A stretch of DNA of 64,000 nt from Psychrobacter urativorans (GCF_904846695.1 NZ_CAJHBR010000015.1:19085-83084); one strand, 5' to 3'. Positions 17,663 through 27,400 are shown, counted from the stretch's first letter. Notes: a model not told the origin generated them from the letters alone. Made by a program: numbers and translations.

Positions 17663-17694
17663 TTGCAACCTTCGTTAAAAGTTTGCTCAGCTAT

Positions 17695-18300
17695 TTAGCC
17701 TAGTATTTTCCATTTGCCATCTACTTTTTGTAGTTCATAAGACAGCGGGGCGGGTTGTTTTTGACCTTTTAGCATGAGCTCACCGTCTATAGTAGCGCGG
17801 GTCTTATCTTCATTATAGCTAGTATTAGTGATAGTAACGCCTTCTACGGTCTGCTGAAAAGCATACTGGGTCTTCGCAAGCTCTTGCTCAAAATTAGCTA
17901 GATCTACTTTATAGTAAGTTGCTGCTTGTTTAACATCGCCATAATATAAAGTGTTGAGCGCTTGTTTTACCGTATCTTCAGGGGTGCCAGCTTCAGTAGG
18001 GTTATTGACCAGACTGGGCTGCTCACCCGTAGCAAGTGCTGGATTGGTAACGTCACTAACTGCCTGATCAGTAGTTGCATCGCTAGGGGCACTGTTAGGG
18101 GACGCTACTGATTCTTCTGTGCTATTACTGCTGCTATTGGTAGCACTATCAGCCTTCTGTTTGTTAGCGACCGTATCAGCTGAGTTGCCCTCAGTACTAA
18201 CTTCGTCGACATCATTACTACTACAGCCACTTAACAGCAAGCCAGTGCTTAACAAGCTAGCTGTTAGTAGTGATAGTAACTTTAAAGTTTTGGTTGTCAT
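17695..18300 (-). CDS. Lipoprotein with a DUF4878-like domain
   Basis: The 201-residue precursor has a classic lipoprotein signal: a basic start, a Leu-rich hydrophobic core and the lipobox LLSGC at residues 22-26. Residues 27-105 are a disordered linker rich in Ser, Thr, Asn and Ala. The C-terminal 95 residues form a compact domain that starts EDTVKQALNTLYYGD and ends with YELQKVDGKWKILG, the pattern of DUF4878/NTF2-like lipoprotein domains. The function is unknown. The Ser after the Cys (+2) favours outer membrane sorting. The start follows gaggtctgct. The gene is just downstream of murJ on the same strand, 80 bases away. Confidence 0.75.
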   Translation of the reverse strand: MTTKTLKLLSLLTASLLSTGLLLSGCSSNDVDEVSTEGNSADTVANKQKADSATNSSSNSTEESVASPNSAPSDATTDQAVSDVTNPALATGEQPSLVNNPTEAGTPEDTVKQALNTLYYGDVKQAATYYKVDLANFEQELAKTQYAFQQTVEGVTITNTSYNEDKTRATIDGELMLKGQKQPAPLSYELQKVDGKWKILG

Positions 18301-18380
18301 AGCAGACCTCAGAATTCGTATATATTTATATAGTAACAGCCAATGGACAGCTTAAGCCTGTTTTGGTGACTGGTATCCCT

Positions 18381-19931
18381 TTAACCGTGTCTAAGCTGGC
18401 GTGGACGAAAGCCACTAGCGATTAGCACTACCGCGTAGACTAAGGCGCCTACCGTGCAGATAATCAATAAAGCTACTAATCGCTTCCATTGCGCTGAATC
18501 AGTTGGGAAGTAAGGAAGCATTAAGTATAGAGCTGTCACCATCGATACGGTAGCAGCCAAAAACTGGCTAAAAAGTTTTTTCCAATGGCTGTCAAAGCGA
18601 AAAATATCACGCTTATGTAAGAAATAATACAGCAAACCGGCATTAACAAAGGAGGCGAAAGTAGTTGCCAGCGCAAGGCCGCCATGCAGCGGTATATCAA
18701 ACAGATAAAAAATACCGATAAAGATCACACTAAAAATCATGTTAGCAAATACTGAAATAATACCAATCTTGACTGGCGTTCTGATATCTTGACGAGCAAA
18801 AAAAGCGGGTGCAAAGACTTTAATAAGCATAAAGCCTAAGATTCCACCAGCCATACTACGTAGCGCTAAACCACTCATTTGCGCATCACGTAAACTGAAT
18901 TCGCCACGTAAAAATAACGCTTGCATCAACACATCAGCAAGTACGAATAGCGCAGCAGCAGCAGGTAGACCGACAACGACGATTAAACGTGCCGCCCAAT
19001 CGATAGTTTTCTTAAAGCTAGCATCGTCTTTTTTTGCCTCACTTTTAGATAAACTCGGTAAGATAACCGTACCAATAGCCACCCCAATTAGTCCTAGCGG
19101 TAGTTCGCTCATACGCTCAGCAGCATATAACCAAGATACTGAACCGCCAATCATTAAGGAGGCAAATATAGTATTGAGGAGTAAGTTAATCTGGGTAACT
19201 GATACGCCAAAGATAGCTGGCAGCATCAGCTTTAAGATACGCCTAACGCCTTCATGTTGGAAGTCAATTTTAGGCATCACTAATAGCTTTTGTTGCGATA
19301 ACTGCGGCAATTGGATCAATAGCTGTAGTAGACCGGAGATAGCCACTGCATAGCCTAGCGCCATAATAGGCGTGTCTAACATCGGTGAAATAACCACCGC
19401 TGCACCTATCATGCATAAGTTCAGCAGTACTGGTGCAAAAGCAGGAGCAGCAAAGCGCCCATAACTCTGCAAAATGCCGCTGGCAAAGGCCGTCATAGAA
19501 ATAAATAATAAATAAGGAAAAGTTAAGCGCAATAGTTCAGCAGTAAGCGCAAATTTATTGGGCTGATCAGCGAAACCTGGAGCGAACAAGGTTACTACCC
19601 AAGGGGCAATCAAAATCACCACAAGAGTGAGCATCGATAAAATAAGCAGCAGTGCGCCTGAGGTGCGACTGACTAGAATTTGAACTTGTTGTAAGCTGTA
19701 CTTTTCTTTGTATTCAGATAATACTGGTACGAAAGCTTGGCTAAATGCGCCTTCAGCAAACAGACGTCGCAGAAAGTTAGGGATCTTAAAGGCTACCAAA
19801 AAGGCATCCATTAACCCACCTGCACCAAACACCCCTAGTAATACGATATCACGTACTAGACCTAAGATACGCGATAGCATGGTCATGCTACTGACCACCA
19901 TCGTGGAACGAAATAATCGACTTTTTGCCAT
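18381..19931 (-). CDS. murJ: Lipid II flippase MurJ
   Basis: MurJ flips lipid II across the inner membrane for peptidoglycan synthesis. The 516-residue protein is very hydrophobic, with about 14 membrane segments, and opens with the typical FRSTMVVSSMTMLSRILGLV, then GAGGLMDAFLVAFKIPNFLRRLFAEGAFSQAFVPV, which carries conserved functional Arg and Glu residues (given here as consecutive short blocks). The motif RMSELPLGLIGVAIGTVILP near residue 275 is also diagnostic. Length matches E. coli MurJ (511). It is followed on the same strand by the lipoprotein gene. Confidence 0.95.
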   Translation of the reverse strand: MAKSRLFRSTMVVSSMTMLSRILGLVRDIVLLGVFGAGGLMDAFLVAFKIPNFLRRLFAEGAFSQAFVPVLSEYKEKYSLQQVQILVSRTSGALLLILSMLTLVVILIAPWVVTLFAPGFADQPNKFALTAELLRLTFPYLLFISMTAFASGILQSYGRFAAPAFAPVLLNLCMIGAAVVISPMLDTPIMALGYAVAISGLLQLLIQLPQLSQQKLLVMPKIDFQHEGVRRILKLMLPAIFGVSVTQINLLLNTIFASLMIGGSVSWLYAAERMSELPLGLIGVAIGTVILPSLSKSEAKKDDASFKKTIDWAARLIVVVGLPAAAALFVLADVLMQALFLRGEFSLRDAQMSGLALRSMAGGILGFMLIKVFAPAFFARQDIRTPVKIGIISVFANMIFSVIFIGIFYLFDIPLHGGLALATTFASFVNAGLLYYFLHKRDIFRFDSHWKKLFSQFLAATVSMVTALYLMLPYFPTDSAQWKRLVALLIICTVGALVYAVVLIASGFRPRQLRHG

Positions 19932-20084
19932 GGGAACCTATTCGCTAATTTGTCTGATAATTGACTACTGCAAAAAAACTGACGGATTATAGCATTTTCA
20001 TAGCCTATCTATAGCATATTCATAGCTCATCTATAGCATAGAATAATGAATGGCTTTCGGCGGGTGTAAAGGTAGTGATGGACA

Positions 20085-20696
20085 CTAGCCCATACGATTT
20101 TGCGTAACCATGGCGCGTAATTTAGCCCATTCAAAATAATCACCTGGATCGGTCTTACGTCCTGGAGCAATATCACTGTGTCCAGTTAAGTGCTGGCAAG
20201 TTTTAGGATAAGCCTGATAAATAGCGCTAATGACTTGCGCCAAGACTTGGTACTGCTGGTCGGTAAAAGGGCTAAAATCTGATCCTTCAAGTTCTATACC
20301 AATGCTATAATCATTACATTGAGTACGGCCCAAATAACTTGATCTACCGGCATGCCAAGCCCGCTCATCAAAGTTTACGAATTGAGTGATAGCGCCATCA
20401 CGCTCTATAAATAGATGTGCCGAGACTTCTGCGCCTTCTATAGTTTGAAAATAAGGATGCGCTTGCCAGTCTAGTTGATTGGTAAATAGCGCTTTGACAT
20501 AGTGAGTCCCATTGGCGTCAGTGGCGCCGAACTCACTAGGTGGTAAGCTGATATTATGAATAACGATAGTATCGATATCGATGTCATTAGGACGCGAATT
20601 GCTATTAGGGGAGCACAGCCACGTAGCTGCTGACAAGTGCCCCTCACTAATGGTCATCGCAGCAGCTGACAATGACAGGTTTGCTGATATTGGCAT
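20085..20696 (-). CDS. ampD: 1,6-anhydro-N-acetylmuramyl-L-alanine amidase AmpD
   Basis: AmpD splits the peptide from anhydroMurNAc in the cytoplasm during muropeptide recycling. The 203-residue protein follows the family: IVIHNISLPPSEFG with the first zinc His, VSAHLFIERDGAITQFV, RAWHAGRSSY, NDYSIGIELEGSDF, and LTGHSDIAPGRKTDPG with the second His and the zinc-binding Asp. Compared with E. coli AmpD there are about 13 extra N-terminal residues, so the second Met is an alternative start. No signal peptide is evident, agreeing with cytoplasmic AmpD. It lies upstream of murJ on the same strand; short ctatctatagcat repeats fill the space between. Confidence 0.93.
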   Translation of the reverse strand: MPISANLSLSAAAMTISEGHLSAATWLCSPNSNSRPNDIDIDTIVIHNISLPPSEFGATDANGTHYVKALFTNQLDWQAHPYFQTIEGAEVSAHLFIERDGAITQFVNFDERAWHAGRSSYLGRTQCNDYSIGIELEGSDFSPFTDQQYQVLAQVISAIYQAYPKTCQHLTGHSDIAPGRKTDPGDYFEWAKLRAMVTQNRMG

Positions 20697-20914
20697 AGTA
20701 TTCTCTAAGATATAGATTGATTTAAAGCAAGATCGTTAGCAAGTTAATCAGTAAGATAGTGCGCAAAATATTACTAAGCAACCGACGCTAACAACTAATT
20801 ATAAATATAATGGACAAAGTTCATGAAAATCAACAAAATTTATCTAAGCTTTTATTTGTAAATTACCAGTAAACCTTAGCAAATACACTTTAATAAAGCA
20901 CGAGGATTTATTCT

Positions 20915-23215
20915 ATGCCTAAAGCACCTAATGTAATAGTATCCGCATACCCGCAAGCTAACTTTAAGGTTGCCGAGGATAGTTTCGCTAGAAGTCGTTG
21001 GGCTAGAATAAGTAAGCGTGCTCGTTTACCGGCTACTATCGCCGGCTTACTATTGACTGTACAGTCGCAAGCGTTTTTACCGACTCCAGAATCAGTAGTG
21101 ACAACAGGAGCATTAGCGGATGAAACCCAGCCATTAGCCACTAAGGCAAAAATAATCGATGTAAACCCAGCGTTGACTGCTGCTAGTAAGGTCACTAATC
21201 AAGGCACTAAGCAAGTCGCTAAGCAAGTCGCTAAGCAAGTCACTAATGAGGCACCAAACAATAGCAATGCTACGGCTGCTAGTTCTAAAGCTAGTACTAG
21301 TGCAGTAGCAAACAACGCTGAGCAGCTGCTCATGACTTGGCGTCAACAAGTGCAAGCGGACAATTTAGCTCAGCATACGACTTGGCGCAGGTTATTATAT
21401 TTTATTGATGATAATAAAAGTATTTTTACCAAAAATACAAATAACAGTATGATCGACAACCCAAAGTTCTTTTTAAGCGCTACTGGTCAGCAAGATTCAG
21501 CTGCAGAACTTGATGCGACATTAGTTGCACTAGCGCAAGAGTTCACTAGGGCGCGCAGCACTGCTAACACCAGCAGTAATGCACACATTGCTGCAAATGA
21601 TTCGGTACTTTGTCGCTTTCCGGCGCGAGTCAAATGGCTAACGGATAGTTTGAATTTTCACGATGCTCAATTGCAGATTGACTGCCCAAAGCTGGATGCT
21701 TGGATGACAGAGCTAGCCCCTGCGCAGCTGTCAGTAATGTTCGCTGAAGAATATCTAGACAATCCCATCTCTGGGTTTGGACATACTCTGATGCGTATAG
21801 ATTCAGCAGCTAGTGCGGCAGATTTTAATCAAATTCACCATGCTTATGCGCTTAATGATACGGTCGATGGTGATAGTTCTGATAACTTTATCCTCTATGC
21901 CATAAAATCAGCGACTGGTCGCTATAATAATTTGATCGAGATTGATCCTTATCCAAAAAAGCTGGCAGAGTATTTAAAAACTGACGAACGGGATAGTTGG
22001 ACTTATCAGTTAAATTTGACTCCGGATGAGGTGCAGCAAATCATGTTGCATGTTTGGGAAACTAAAGACTTAGCGCTACCTTATTACTTTGCCACAGATA
22101 ACTGCGCTTCTGAGATTTTACGGCTGATCGATGTGGTACGGCCCGATGAGCACTTATTAAGTCAGCTGCCGTACGCGGTTATTCCCTCTGATGTCGTCAA
22201 CTTACTACAAAAAAACCAGCTGCTAGCCAGCAGTCGCTTTACTCCTTCTGATAGTAGCGTGCGCCAAGCACAGTTAAATCAAGCAAAACAACAAGCCAAG
22301 CTTACTAGCAAAGACCAGCTAGGCTATCATCAGCTAAGTAATAGTGAGATTGAAGCTATTAAATCAGTTGATAGCAACCCGGCGTCAAGTATGGCTACTG
22401 ATGGCCAAACGCTATTGCTGTTAGCTATTGCTGCCTCAGATAATAATCCACTTGACCGTCATTCTTTACAGCGCGGTCATATTGGCATAGGTAATCGTGG
22501 CGACAACAGCTATATCGATGTCGGACTACGCGCAGGCTTTCACGATACTTTGGATCGTCCTACCGGATTTCACCAGTTCTTCGACTTAGAAGGGCTTGAA
22601 GCAACGCTGCGCTTTTATGATAACGATAACGATAAAGGTGAGCAGCCAAGAAAGGTCGAATTACAGAACTTTACCTTGATTCGTGGGCGCTCATTTAATC
22701 CAGTCAATACTGCCCAAAAAGGTAAAACTTGGGGTGCCAGTGTCGAAGCCACTCGGGTTAATGATGGCTCGCGACGAGATGGCACTGATCATTTAGTGGC
22801 TAGTACTACCCTTGAGTACGGCAAATCGTGGGCATTTGGTACGCCAGCCACAGAGTCATCAGGCTTAATAAGCGCTGAGATGCCGCCGCAGCTGTGTTAC
22901 GCCTTGGCTACTGGAGCAGTGCAAGGTGGGCGTGGGATTAGCAAAGGCTACCGTGTAGGTGCTGGGGTCAATGCTGGTTGTGTCTATCAGATTAACAATC
23001 AGTTACGTGCGCAAGCTGAATTGCAACTGCCATATTGGTATCATGGCAGCAGTGACGAAGATGCGCAGGGTAGCTACTGGCAGCCTATTACTACTCTTGG
23101 GTTGCAATATGATATAGATAAAAAACAAGCACTACGTATCAATGGTAGCTACGATTGGCAAGATCGCGTCGATGCTAACGATGATATAAAATTAGCTTAC
23201 ATGCGTTACTTTTAA
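20915..23215 (+). CDS. DUF4105 (Lnb N-terminal domain-like) envelope protein
   Basis: The 766-residue protein has a twin-arginine-free hydrophobic stretch near residues 41-52 that probably acts as a signal. A variable linker with 4-residue repeats follows, then a DUF4105 domain at about 270-420 with SGFGHTLMRI (His290) and FATDNCASEIL (Cys397). Pfam now names this domain after Lnb, a lipoprotein N-acyltransferase of Bacteroidetes; the Cys and His are as in papain-like NlpC/P60 folds. The C-terminal 250 residues alternate polar and hydrophobic positions and end in Phe (LAYMRYF), suggesting an outer membrane beta-barrel. The substrate is unknown, and lipoprotein acylation is not assumed. The start is behind gagg. 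Confidence 0.75.
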   Translation: MPKAPNVIVSAYPQANFKVAEDSFARSRWARISKRARLPATIAGLLLTVQSQAFLPTPESVVTTGALADETQPLATKAKIIDVNPALTAASKVTNQGTKQVAKQVAKQVTNEAPNNSNATAASSKASTSAVANNAEQLLMTWRQQVQADNLAQHTTWRRLLYFIDDNKSIFTKNTNNSMIDNPKFFLSATGQQDSAAELDATLVALAQEFTRARSTANTSSNAHIAANDSVLCRFPARVKWLTDSLNFHDAQLQIDCPKLDAWMTELAPAQLSVMFAEEYLDNPISGFGHTLMRIDSAASAADFNQIHHAYALNDTVDGDSSDNFILYAIKSATGRYNNLIEIDPYPKKLAEYLKTDERDSWTYQLNLTPDEVQQIMLHVWETKDLALPYYFATDNCASEILRLIDVVRPDEHLLSQLPYAVIPSDVVNLLQKNQLLASSRFTPSDSSVRQAQLNQAKQQAKLTSKDQLGYHQLSNSEIEAIKSVDSNPASSMATDGQTLLLLAIAASDNNPLDRHSLQRGHIGIGNRGDNSYIDVGLRAGFHDTLDRPTGFHQFFDLEGLEATLRFYDNDNDKGEQPRKVELQNFTLIRGRSFNPVNTAQKGKTWGASVEATRVNDGSRRDGTDHLVASTTLEYGKSWAFGTPATESSGLISAEMPPQLCYALATGAVQGGRGISKGYRVGAGVNAGCVYQINNQLRAQAELQLPYWYHGSSDEDAQGSYWQPITTLGLQYDIDKKQALRINGSYDWQDRVDANDDIKLAYMRYF
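21205..21246 (+). repeat. 12-bp tandem repeat in the DUF4105 gene
   Basis: Three and a half copies of a 12-bp unit (gcaagtcgctaa) encode repeated KQVA in the linker after the signal region. Being a multiple of three, copy changes stay in frame. Confidence 0.75.
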
Positions 23216-23240
23216 GAACTATCAAAGCTAATTATCAAAC

Positions 23241-23258
23241 ACGGTTATTAATAACCGT
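23241..23258. promoter_or_regulatory. Perfect 18-bp palindrome upstream of the YeeZ-like gene
   Basis: acggttattaataaccgt is identical to its reverse complement. It lies 30 bases before the start codon of the downstream gene and 25 after the previous stop. It has no loop to speak of and no T-run, so it looks like a dimeric-regulator operator more than a terminator. Confidence 0.5.
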
Positions 23259-23288
23259 AGCAAAAACAATTATAAATAAGGACCGTTT

Positions 23289-24131
23289 ATGAGCACTCAG
23301 CAATGGCTAGTTATCGGTCAAGGTGATATTGGTTTACCAGTGACTAATAAGCTTGCCCAACAAGGTTACTCAGTGACTGGACTTGCACGCAGCGCGCGTA
23401 GCGATTACGCTTTAGCTGAGCAAGCAAATTTTATACAAGCCGATGCGCTTAAAGTCAGTGCCGAACAGTTGCAAGACTTTACTTGTATCACTATTATCGT
23501 CACCCCTGATGAGTACTCAACTAGCGGTTATAATAAGAGCTATTTAAGTATCTGTCAGCATTTGGCCCAGCTTGCTGAGCAGTTACCTAAACTTGAGCGT
23601 GTAGTATTCATCTCATCAACAGGTGTATATGGTCAAAATAAAGGCGAGTGGATTGACGAAAATACGACACCAGCTACTCCTGAGCGTGATGCCTCAAAAG
23701 TAATATTGCAGGCGGAGCAAGCGCTGCAACGAGGTTTTGCTGATAAAGCTGTTATTATTCGTCCTAGTGGCATTTATGGACGCCAGCGTTTAATGCGTTT
23801 ACGTAAGGTCAAAGAGGACAACAAAGACCCTATAGCTAGCACTGATTGGAGCAATCGGATCATGGATAGCGATTTGGTCACTATTATTAGTAAAGTACTG
23901 ACCATTGAGGCACCTAAGTCGCTTTATTTGGCTACTGATTATTTACCAGTGACTACCTTACAATTGAGCGCTTGGCTAAGTCAGCAGCTACAACAATCGC
24001 CGCCAATTGTCGATGATAAGCAGACAGCGATTACCGGCAAGCGCCTACACAGCAATATTCCATTAGCTTGGCTTGAGTTTGCCGATTGGCAAGCTGGGTA
24101 TAGTGATATATTGCAGCATCAACAGGATTAG
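23289..24131 (+). CDS. NAD(P)-binding epimerase/dehydratase-like protein (YeeZ type)
   Basis: The 280-residue cytoplasmic protein is an extended short-chain dehydrogenase. The N-terminal dinucleotide loop reads VIGQGDIGLPV, followed by the strand ending GLARS, as in the YeeZ subgroup where the loop is GxGxxG. Further along are FISSTGVYG at the active-site strand, with a following acidic GEWIDENTTP, and VIIRPSGIYGRQR. YeeZ proteins are annotated as NAD-dependent epimerases, but the substrate is not established. The start follows aaggacc. A perfect palindrome in the short leader suggests its own regulation. Confidence 0.75.
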   Translation: MSTQQWLVIGQGDIGLPVTNKLAQQGYSVTGLARSARSDYALAEQANFIQADALKVSAEQLQDFTCITIIVTPDEYSTSGYNKSYLSICQHLAQLAEQLPKLERVVFISSTGVYGQNKGEWIDENTTPATPERDASKVILQAEQALQRGFADKAVIIRPSGIYGRQRLMRLRKVKEDNKDPIASTDWSNRIMDSDLVTIISKVLTIEAPKSLYLATDYLPVTTLQLSAWLSQQLQQSPPIVDDKQTAITGKRLHSNIPLAWLEFADWQAGYSDILQHQQD

Positions 24132-24263
24132 AGTCTGTTGAAAGAATTATAATATTATTTAGATTGTATAAATGGTGACTTAGAGTATCAGTAGCTATTA
24201 TTGAGCTGGTTGCTAATTTATAAGTTACTGCTATTTTATGTTTTTAAGTATCACGGATATGCT

Positions 24264-25295
24264 ATGACTCAGCCCCATACTTCTAATGATTGTTTGCCTA
24301 GCAGTCATGCCATACATCGAGAAGCTAAGCCAGTAGCAGATAGTGTTGAGCTATCGAGTCTACCAACTAATCAGCAGCCAGCTATAGTGCATCCCAATTT
24401 TGACCCTAAGCAGACACCGATTGATCCAGCACGGTCATTGAGTGATATTCCAGAGCCAGCACGACGAGAGAATAGTCAGTTGCGTCGGCTCTATGGTAAG
24501 TCCTCTCGCTTTCAGCAATCGGCTGCTGAACGTCTATCAAAATGGGCTTTGATAGCATCAGAACCTTTGGCTGAGCATTTAGCGCTACTCAAAGCGGCCC
24601 AGCTAATTGAGTTGCCTGATAGCTTTTATCAAAACTATAGATACGACCCTAATCACGCTAGTGAACAGGCGTTGCTCACTAGTATTGATATTATGCAGCT
24701 AATAGATATGGCAGATATTCAGAGCGCTATTAGTGCCTATCCAAAACTGACTCGCTTTGGTTTTTTGACTACTGAGATGACTAAGAGAAGCATTACTAAA
24801 GCCAGCCCACTGACAGATACCGCCACTCATGATAGTAAGTCAGCTACGCTACGCACCTTGGTAAAACGCTATAATGCTGATGAGTTGCTTAACAGTCTTT
24901 ATGCTGATGATTGGCAAGTGATATTGCAGCCGCAAGAGTTTGAGACTGGTAGCGGTAGTTTGGCCACTGATATTATGGCATGTAGCGTGGCTGTGCATGC
25001 TCTAAAGCAATGCCCTACGCGCAAAACCATTAATAAAAGCTACAGTGCTGCGCAACTCTGTCAATATGTACGCAGTTACTTGCTTAGCCAGTTGGGAAAC
25101 GCCCCAGCAAGCCGTCAACACTATCGACAGATTCGGCTGTTTAGCGGACATATTATCGTAGCGGCTCATCATTTAGGCTGGGATATCCAAGCTGATAAAA
25201 ATGGCAATTGCTACTTTAATATCTCCTCACGCTGCGCGCTTCTTAATCGCTATGCCAATATGCAAGATTATGCTATCAATGGTTGGTCAATTTAG
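24264..25295 (+). CDS. Unrecognised protein upstream of pyrE
   Basis: I do not recognise this 343-residue protein. It has no signal peptide or membrane segment when started at the chosen ATG (preceded by cggat); an upstream ATG would add a hydrophobic 21-residue leader that looks accidental. Residues 1-75 are Pro/Ser/Gln-rich and likely disordered. Residues 80-180 are helical (RRLYGKSSRFQQSAAERLSKW; LIDMADIQSAISAYPKLTRFG). The C-terminal 90 residues form a compact part with Cys and aromatic residues (QYVRSYLLSQLG, IRLFSGHIIVAAHHLGWDI). It sits alone, 130 bases after the YeeZ-like gene and 213 before pyrE. Confidence 0.55.
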   Translation: MTQPHTSNDCLPSSHAIHREAKPVADSVELSSLPTNQQPAIVHPNFDPKQTPIDPARSLSDIPEPARRENSQLRRLYGKSSRFQQSAAERLSKWALIASEPLAEHLALLKAAQLIELPDSFYQNYRYDPNHASEQALLTSIDIMQLIDMADIQSAISAYPKLTRFGFLTTEMTKRSITKASPLTDTATHDSKSATLRTLVKRYNADELLNSLYADDWQVILQPQEFETGSGSLATDIMACSVAVHALKQCPTRKTINKSYSAAQLCQYVRSYLLSQLGNAPASRQHYRQIRLFSGHIIVAAHHLGWDIQADKNGNCYFNISSRCALLNRYANMQDYAINGWSI

Positions 25296-25508
25296 CTGAC
25301 AATTTTTATAATGATATTTATAATGACGGCTTTTGTTGCTTTTACAATTAACGCTTAAAAGCTATAAATTTTTATAGTTATGAAATAATAGTGCAGTTAA
25401 TAGTAGAGTGTATAGCCAAGTGCTGGCTGTACAGCTTTATTACACACGGATTATGATTCTAAAATTCACTGCTGCTTTGACCCTAAAATTCACTAACAGG
25501 ACTGTCTA

Positions 25509-26222
25509 ATGCCCGATACTCAAAATCTTCGAAGTGCTCAAACCCCTTTATTTTCAGCGCAGCACTTTATCCAGCTGGCTTTAGACAACCAAGTACTAAA
25601 ATTCGGTGAGTTCGTACTCAAGTCGGGACGTATTAGTCCCTACTTTTTTAATGCAGGCTTGCTAGCCTCGGGCGAGATGTTATCCTTATTGGCAACTGGT
25701 TATGCTGACGCCTTGGCCGAACAGCATAAAAATGCAGATAATAAAGAGCTGGTTATCTTTGGGGCAGCCTATAAAGGTATTCCTTTTGTAGCGGCAACCG
25801 CACAAGCCTTATGGCTGCATCATGGGATCAATGCTAAGTGGGGTTATAACCGCAAAGAAGTCAAATCCCACGGCGAAGGGGGCAACTTAGTCGGTGCTGA
25901 TGTCAGTGGCAAGTCGGTGTGGATATTAGATGATGTTATTACTGCAGGCACCGCCATGCGTGAAGTACTGGATATCCTAGAACAGGCTGGTGCTACTGTG
26001 GCAGGAATTATTGTCGCTCTAGATCGTAAAGAAAAAGGCCAAGGCGAGCATTCAGCGATTCAAGAATTAGCTTCTGCTTTACAAGTTCCAGTACTGACTT
26101 TAGTGGATATGGACGATCTAATCAGTTATTTAGCGCTTGGCGATAACTCGAAAGATAATACCCATGAAAACGGCAGTCAATTAGCGAAAATGCAGCATTA
26201 CCGCCAGCAATATGGAGTTTAG
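25509..26222 (+). CDS. pyrE: Orotate phosphoribosyltransferase
   Basis: PyrE joins orotate to PRPP to make OMP in pyrimidine synthesis. Recognised by VLKFGEFVLKSGRISPYFFNAG at the N-terminus, IFGAAYKGIPFVAATA, the flexible-loop NRKEVKSHGEGGNLVG, and the PRPP motif VWILDDVITAGTAMRE. At 237 residues it is longer than the usual 213 because of a polar tail before the conserved end (KMQHYRQQYGV). The ribosome site is aggact. Confidence 0.95.
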   Translation: MPDTQNLRSAQTPLFSAQHFIQLALDNQVLKFGEFVLKSGRISPYFFNAGLLASGEMLSLLATGYADALAEQHKNADNKELVIFGAAYKGIPFVAATAQALWLHHGINAKWGYNRKEVKSHGEGGNLVGADVSGKSVWILDDVITAGTAMREVLDILEQAGATVAGIIVALDRKEKGQGEHSAIQELASALQVPVLTLVDMDDLISYLALGDNSKDNTHENGSQLAKMQHYRQQYGV

Positions 26223-26428
26223 TCGCCTTAAGTGTCTCTAATTATTTATACCACTAATATATTTTTACCGTTAATGCTTCTTTATTGCTAGGGCTTTGTA
26301 TTTAAAAAGCTTTAGCTAATCTGAAAAGACTTAGATTTAGCATTAATCAGAAGCCTTGTTTATTTCTACTGTTGTTTTGAAACCATCAATTATTCAGTTG
26401 TTTACTGTTACTACTAGCGAGCGTTCCT

Positions 26429-27400
26429 ATGTCTCAATCTGCTGCAAAGTCTTTAAATATCCTAGTTATTATGGATCCTATCGAGCGAGTAAATTACAAA
26501 AAAGACACTAGCTTAGCGATGATGTGGTCTGCGCAAGATCGTGGACACAAGTTAGGCTATTGTCAGATTCATGACTTATGGCTGGATCGCGGACAGTTAA
26601 AGATAGACTCGCAACCAGTAACAGTACAGCGTGATCCTGAAAACTTTTATACTTTAGGCGAAAAGGCTACCGTAGCTGTTAGTGATTATGACGTAATTTT
26701 GATGCGTAAAGATCCCCCGTTCGATATGCGCTTTGTCTATGCTACTTATATGTTAGATCATGCGAAGGCTGCTGGCGTGCTAGTGGTTAATGATCCGCAA
26801 GCGGTACGTGACTGTAATGAGAAGCTATTTGCGACTTGGTTTAGTGACTATATGAGTCCAACGATTGTCACTAGTAAGCAGGCCCATATTCGCCAGTTTA
26901 TCGCTGAGCAGCAAGACGTTATTGTCAAACCTCTTGATGGCATGGGTGGCACTGGTATCTTCCGTTTAACAGCAGATAGTCCTAATATTGGGGTGACTAT
27001 CGAAGTTTTGACGGAGCTTGAAACTTTACCGATTATGGCACAGCGCTATTTGCCAGAGATTAAACAAGGCGATAAGCGAGTGTTGATTGTCGATGGGGTA
27101 GTAGTAGATTATTGCTTAGCTCGAATTCCTAGCAAAGGCGAAACTCGAGGTAACTTAGCAGCAGGGGGTAGTGGAGTCGCCATGCCATTAACTGATGCTG
27201 AACGTAAAGTGGCTGAAATAGTAGCGCCTATCGTCAAACAAAAAGGCTTGATGTTCGTAGGACTAGATCTGATCGGTGGCCGTATTACTGAGATTAATGT
27301 CACTAGCCCTACTTGTGTACGCGAGATCGATGATCAGTGCGGTACTGATATTGCAACCGACTTTATTATAGCGGTAGAAGCACGCCATCAGAACCGTTAG
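26429..27400 (+). CDS. gshB: Glutathione synthetase
   Basis: GshB adds glycine to gamma-glutamylcysteine using ATP. The 323-residue ATP-grasp enzyme starts with ILVIMDPIERVNYKKDTSLAMM and shows MRKDPPFDMRFVYATY, VKPLDGMGGTGIFRL, QRYLPEIKQGDKRVLIVDG, and the C-terminal TEINVTSPTCVREID. These match E. coli GshB (315 residues). It precedes murG after a 313-base gap on the same strand, so it is probably a separate unit. Confidence 0.96.
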   Translation: MSQSAAKSLNILVIMDPIERVNYKKDTSLAMMWSAQDRGHKLGYCQIHDLWLDRGQLKIDSQPVTVQRDPENFYTLGEKATVAVSDYDVILMRKDPPFDMRFVYATYMLDHAKAAGVLVVNDPQAVRDCNEKLFATWFSDYMSPTIVTSKQAHIRQFIAEQQDVIVKPLDGMGGTGIFRLTADSPNIGVTIEVLTELETLPIMAQRYLPEIKQGDKRVLIVDGVVVDYCLARIPSKGETRGNLAAGGSGVAMPLTDAERKVAEIVAPIVKQKGLMFVGLDLIGGRITEINVTSPTCVREIDDQCGTDIATDFIIAVEARHQNR

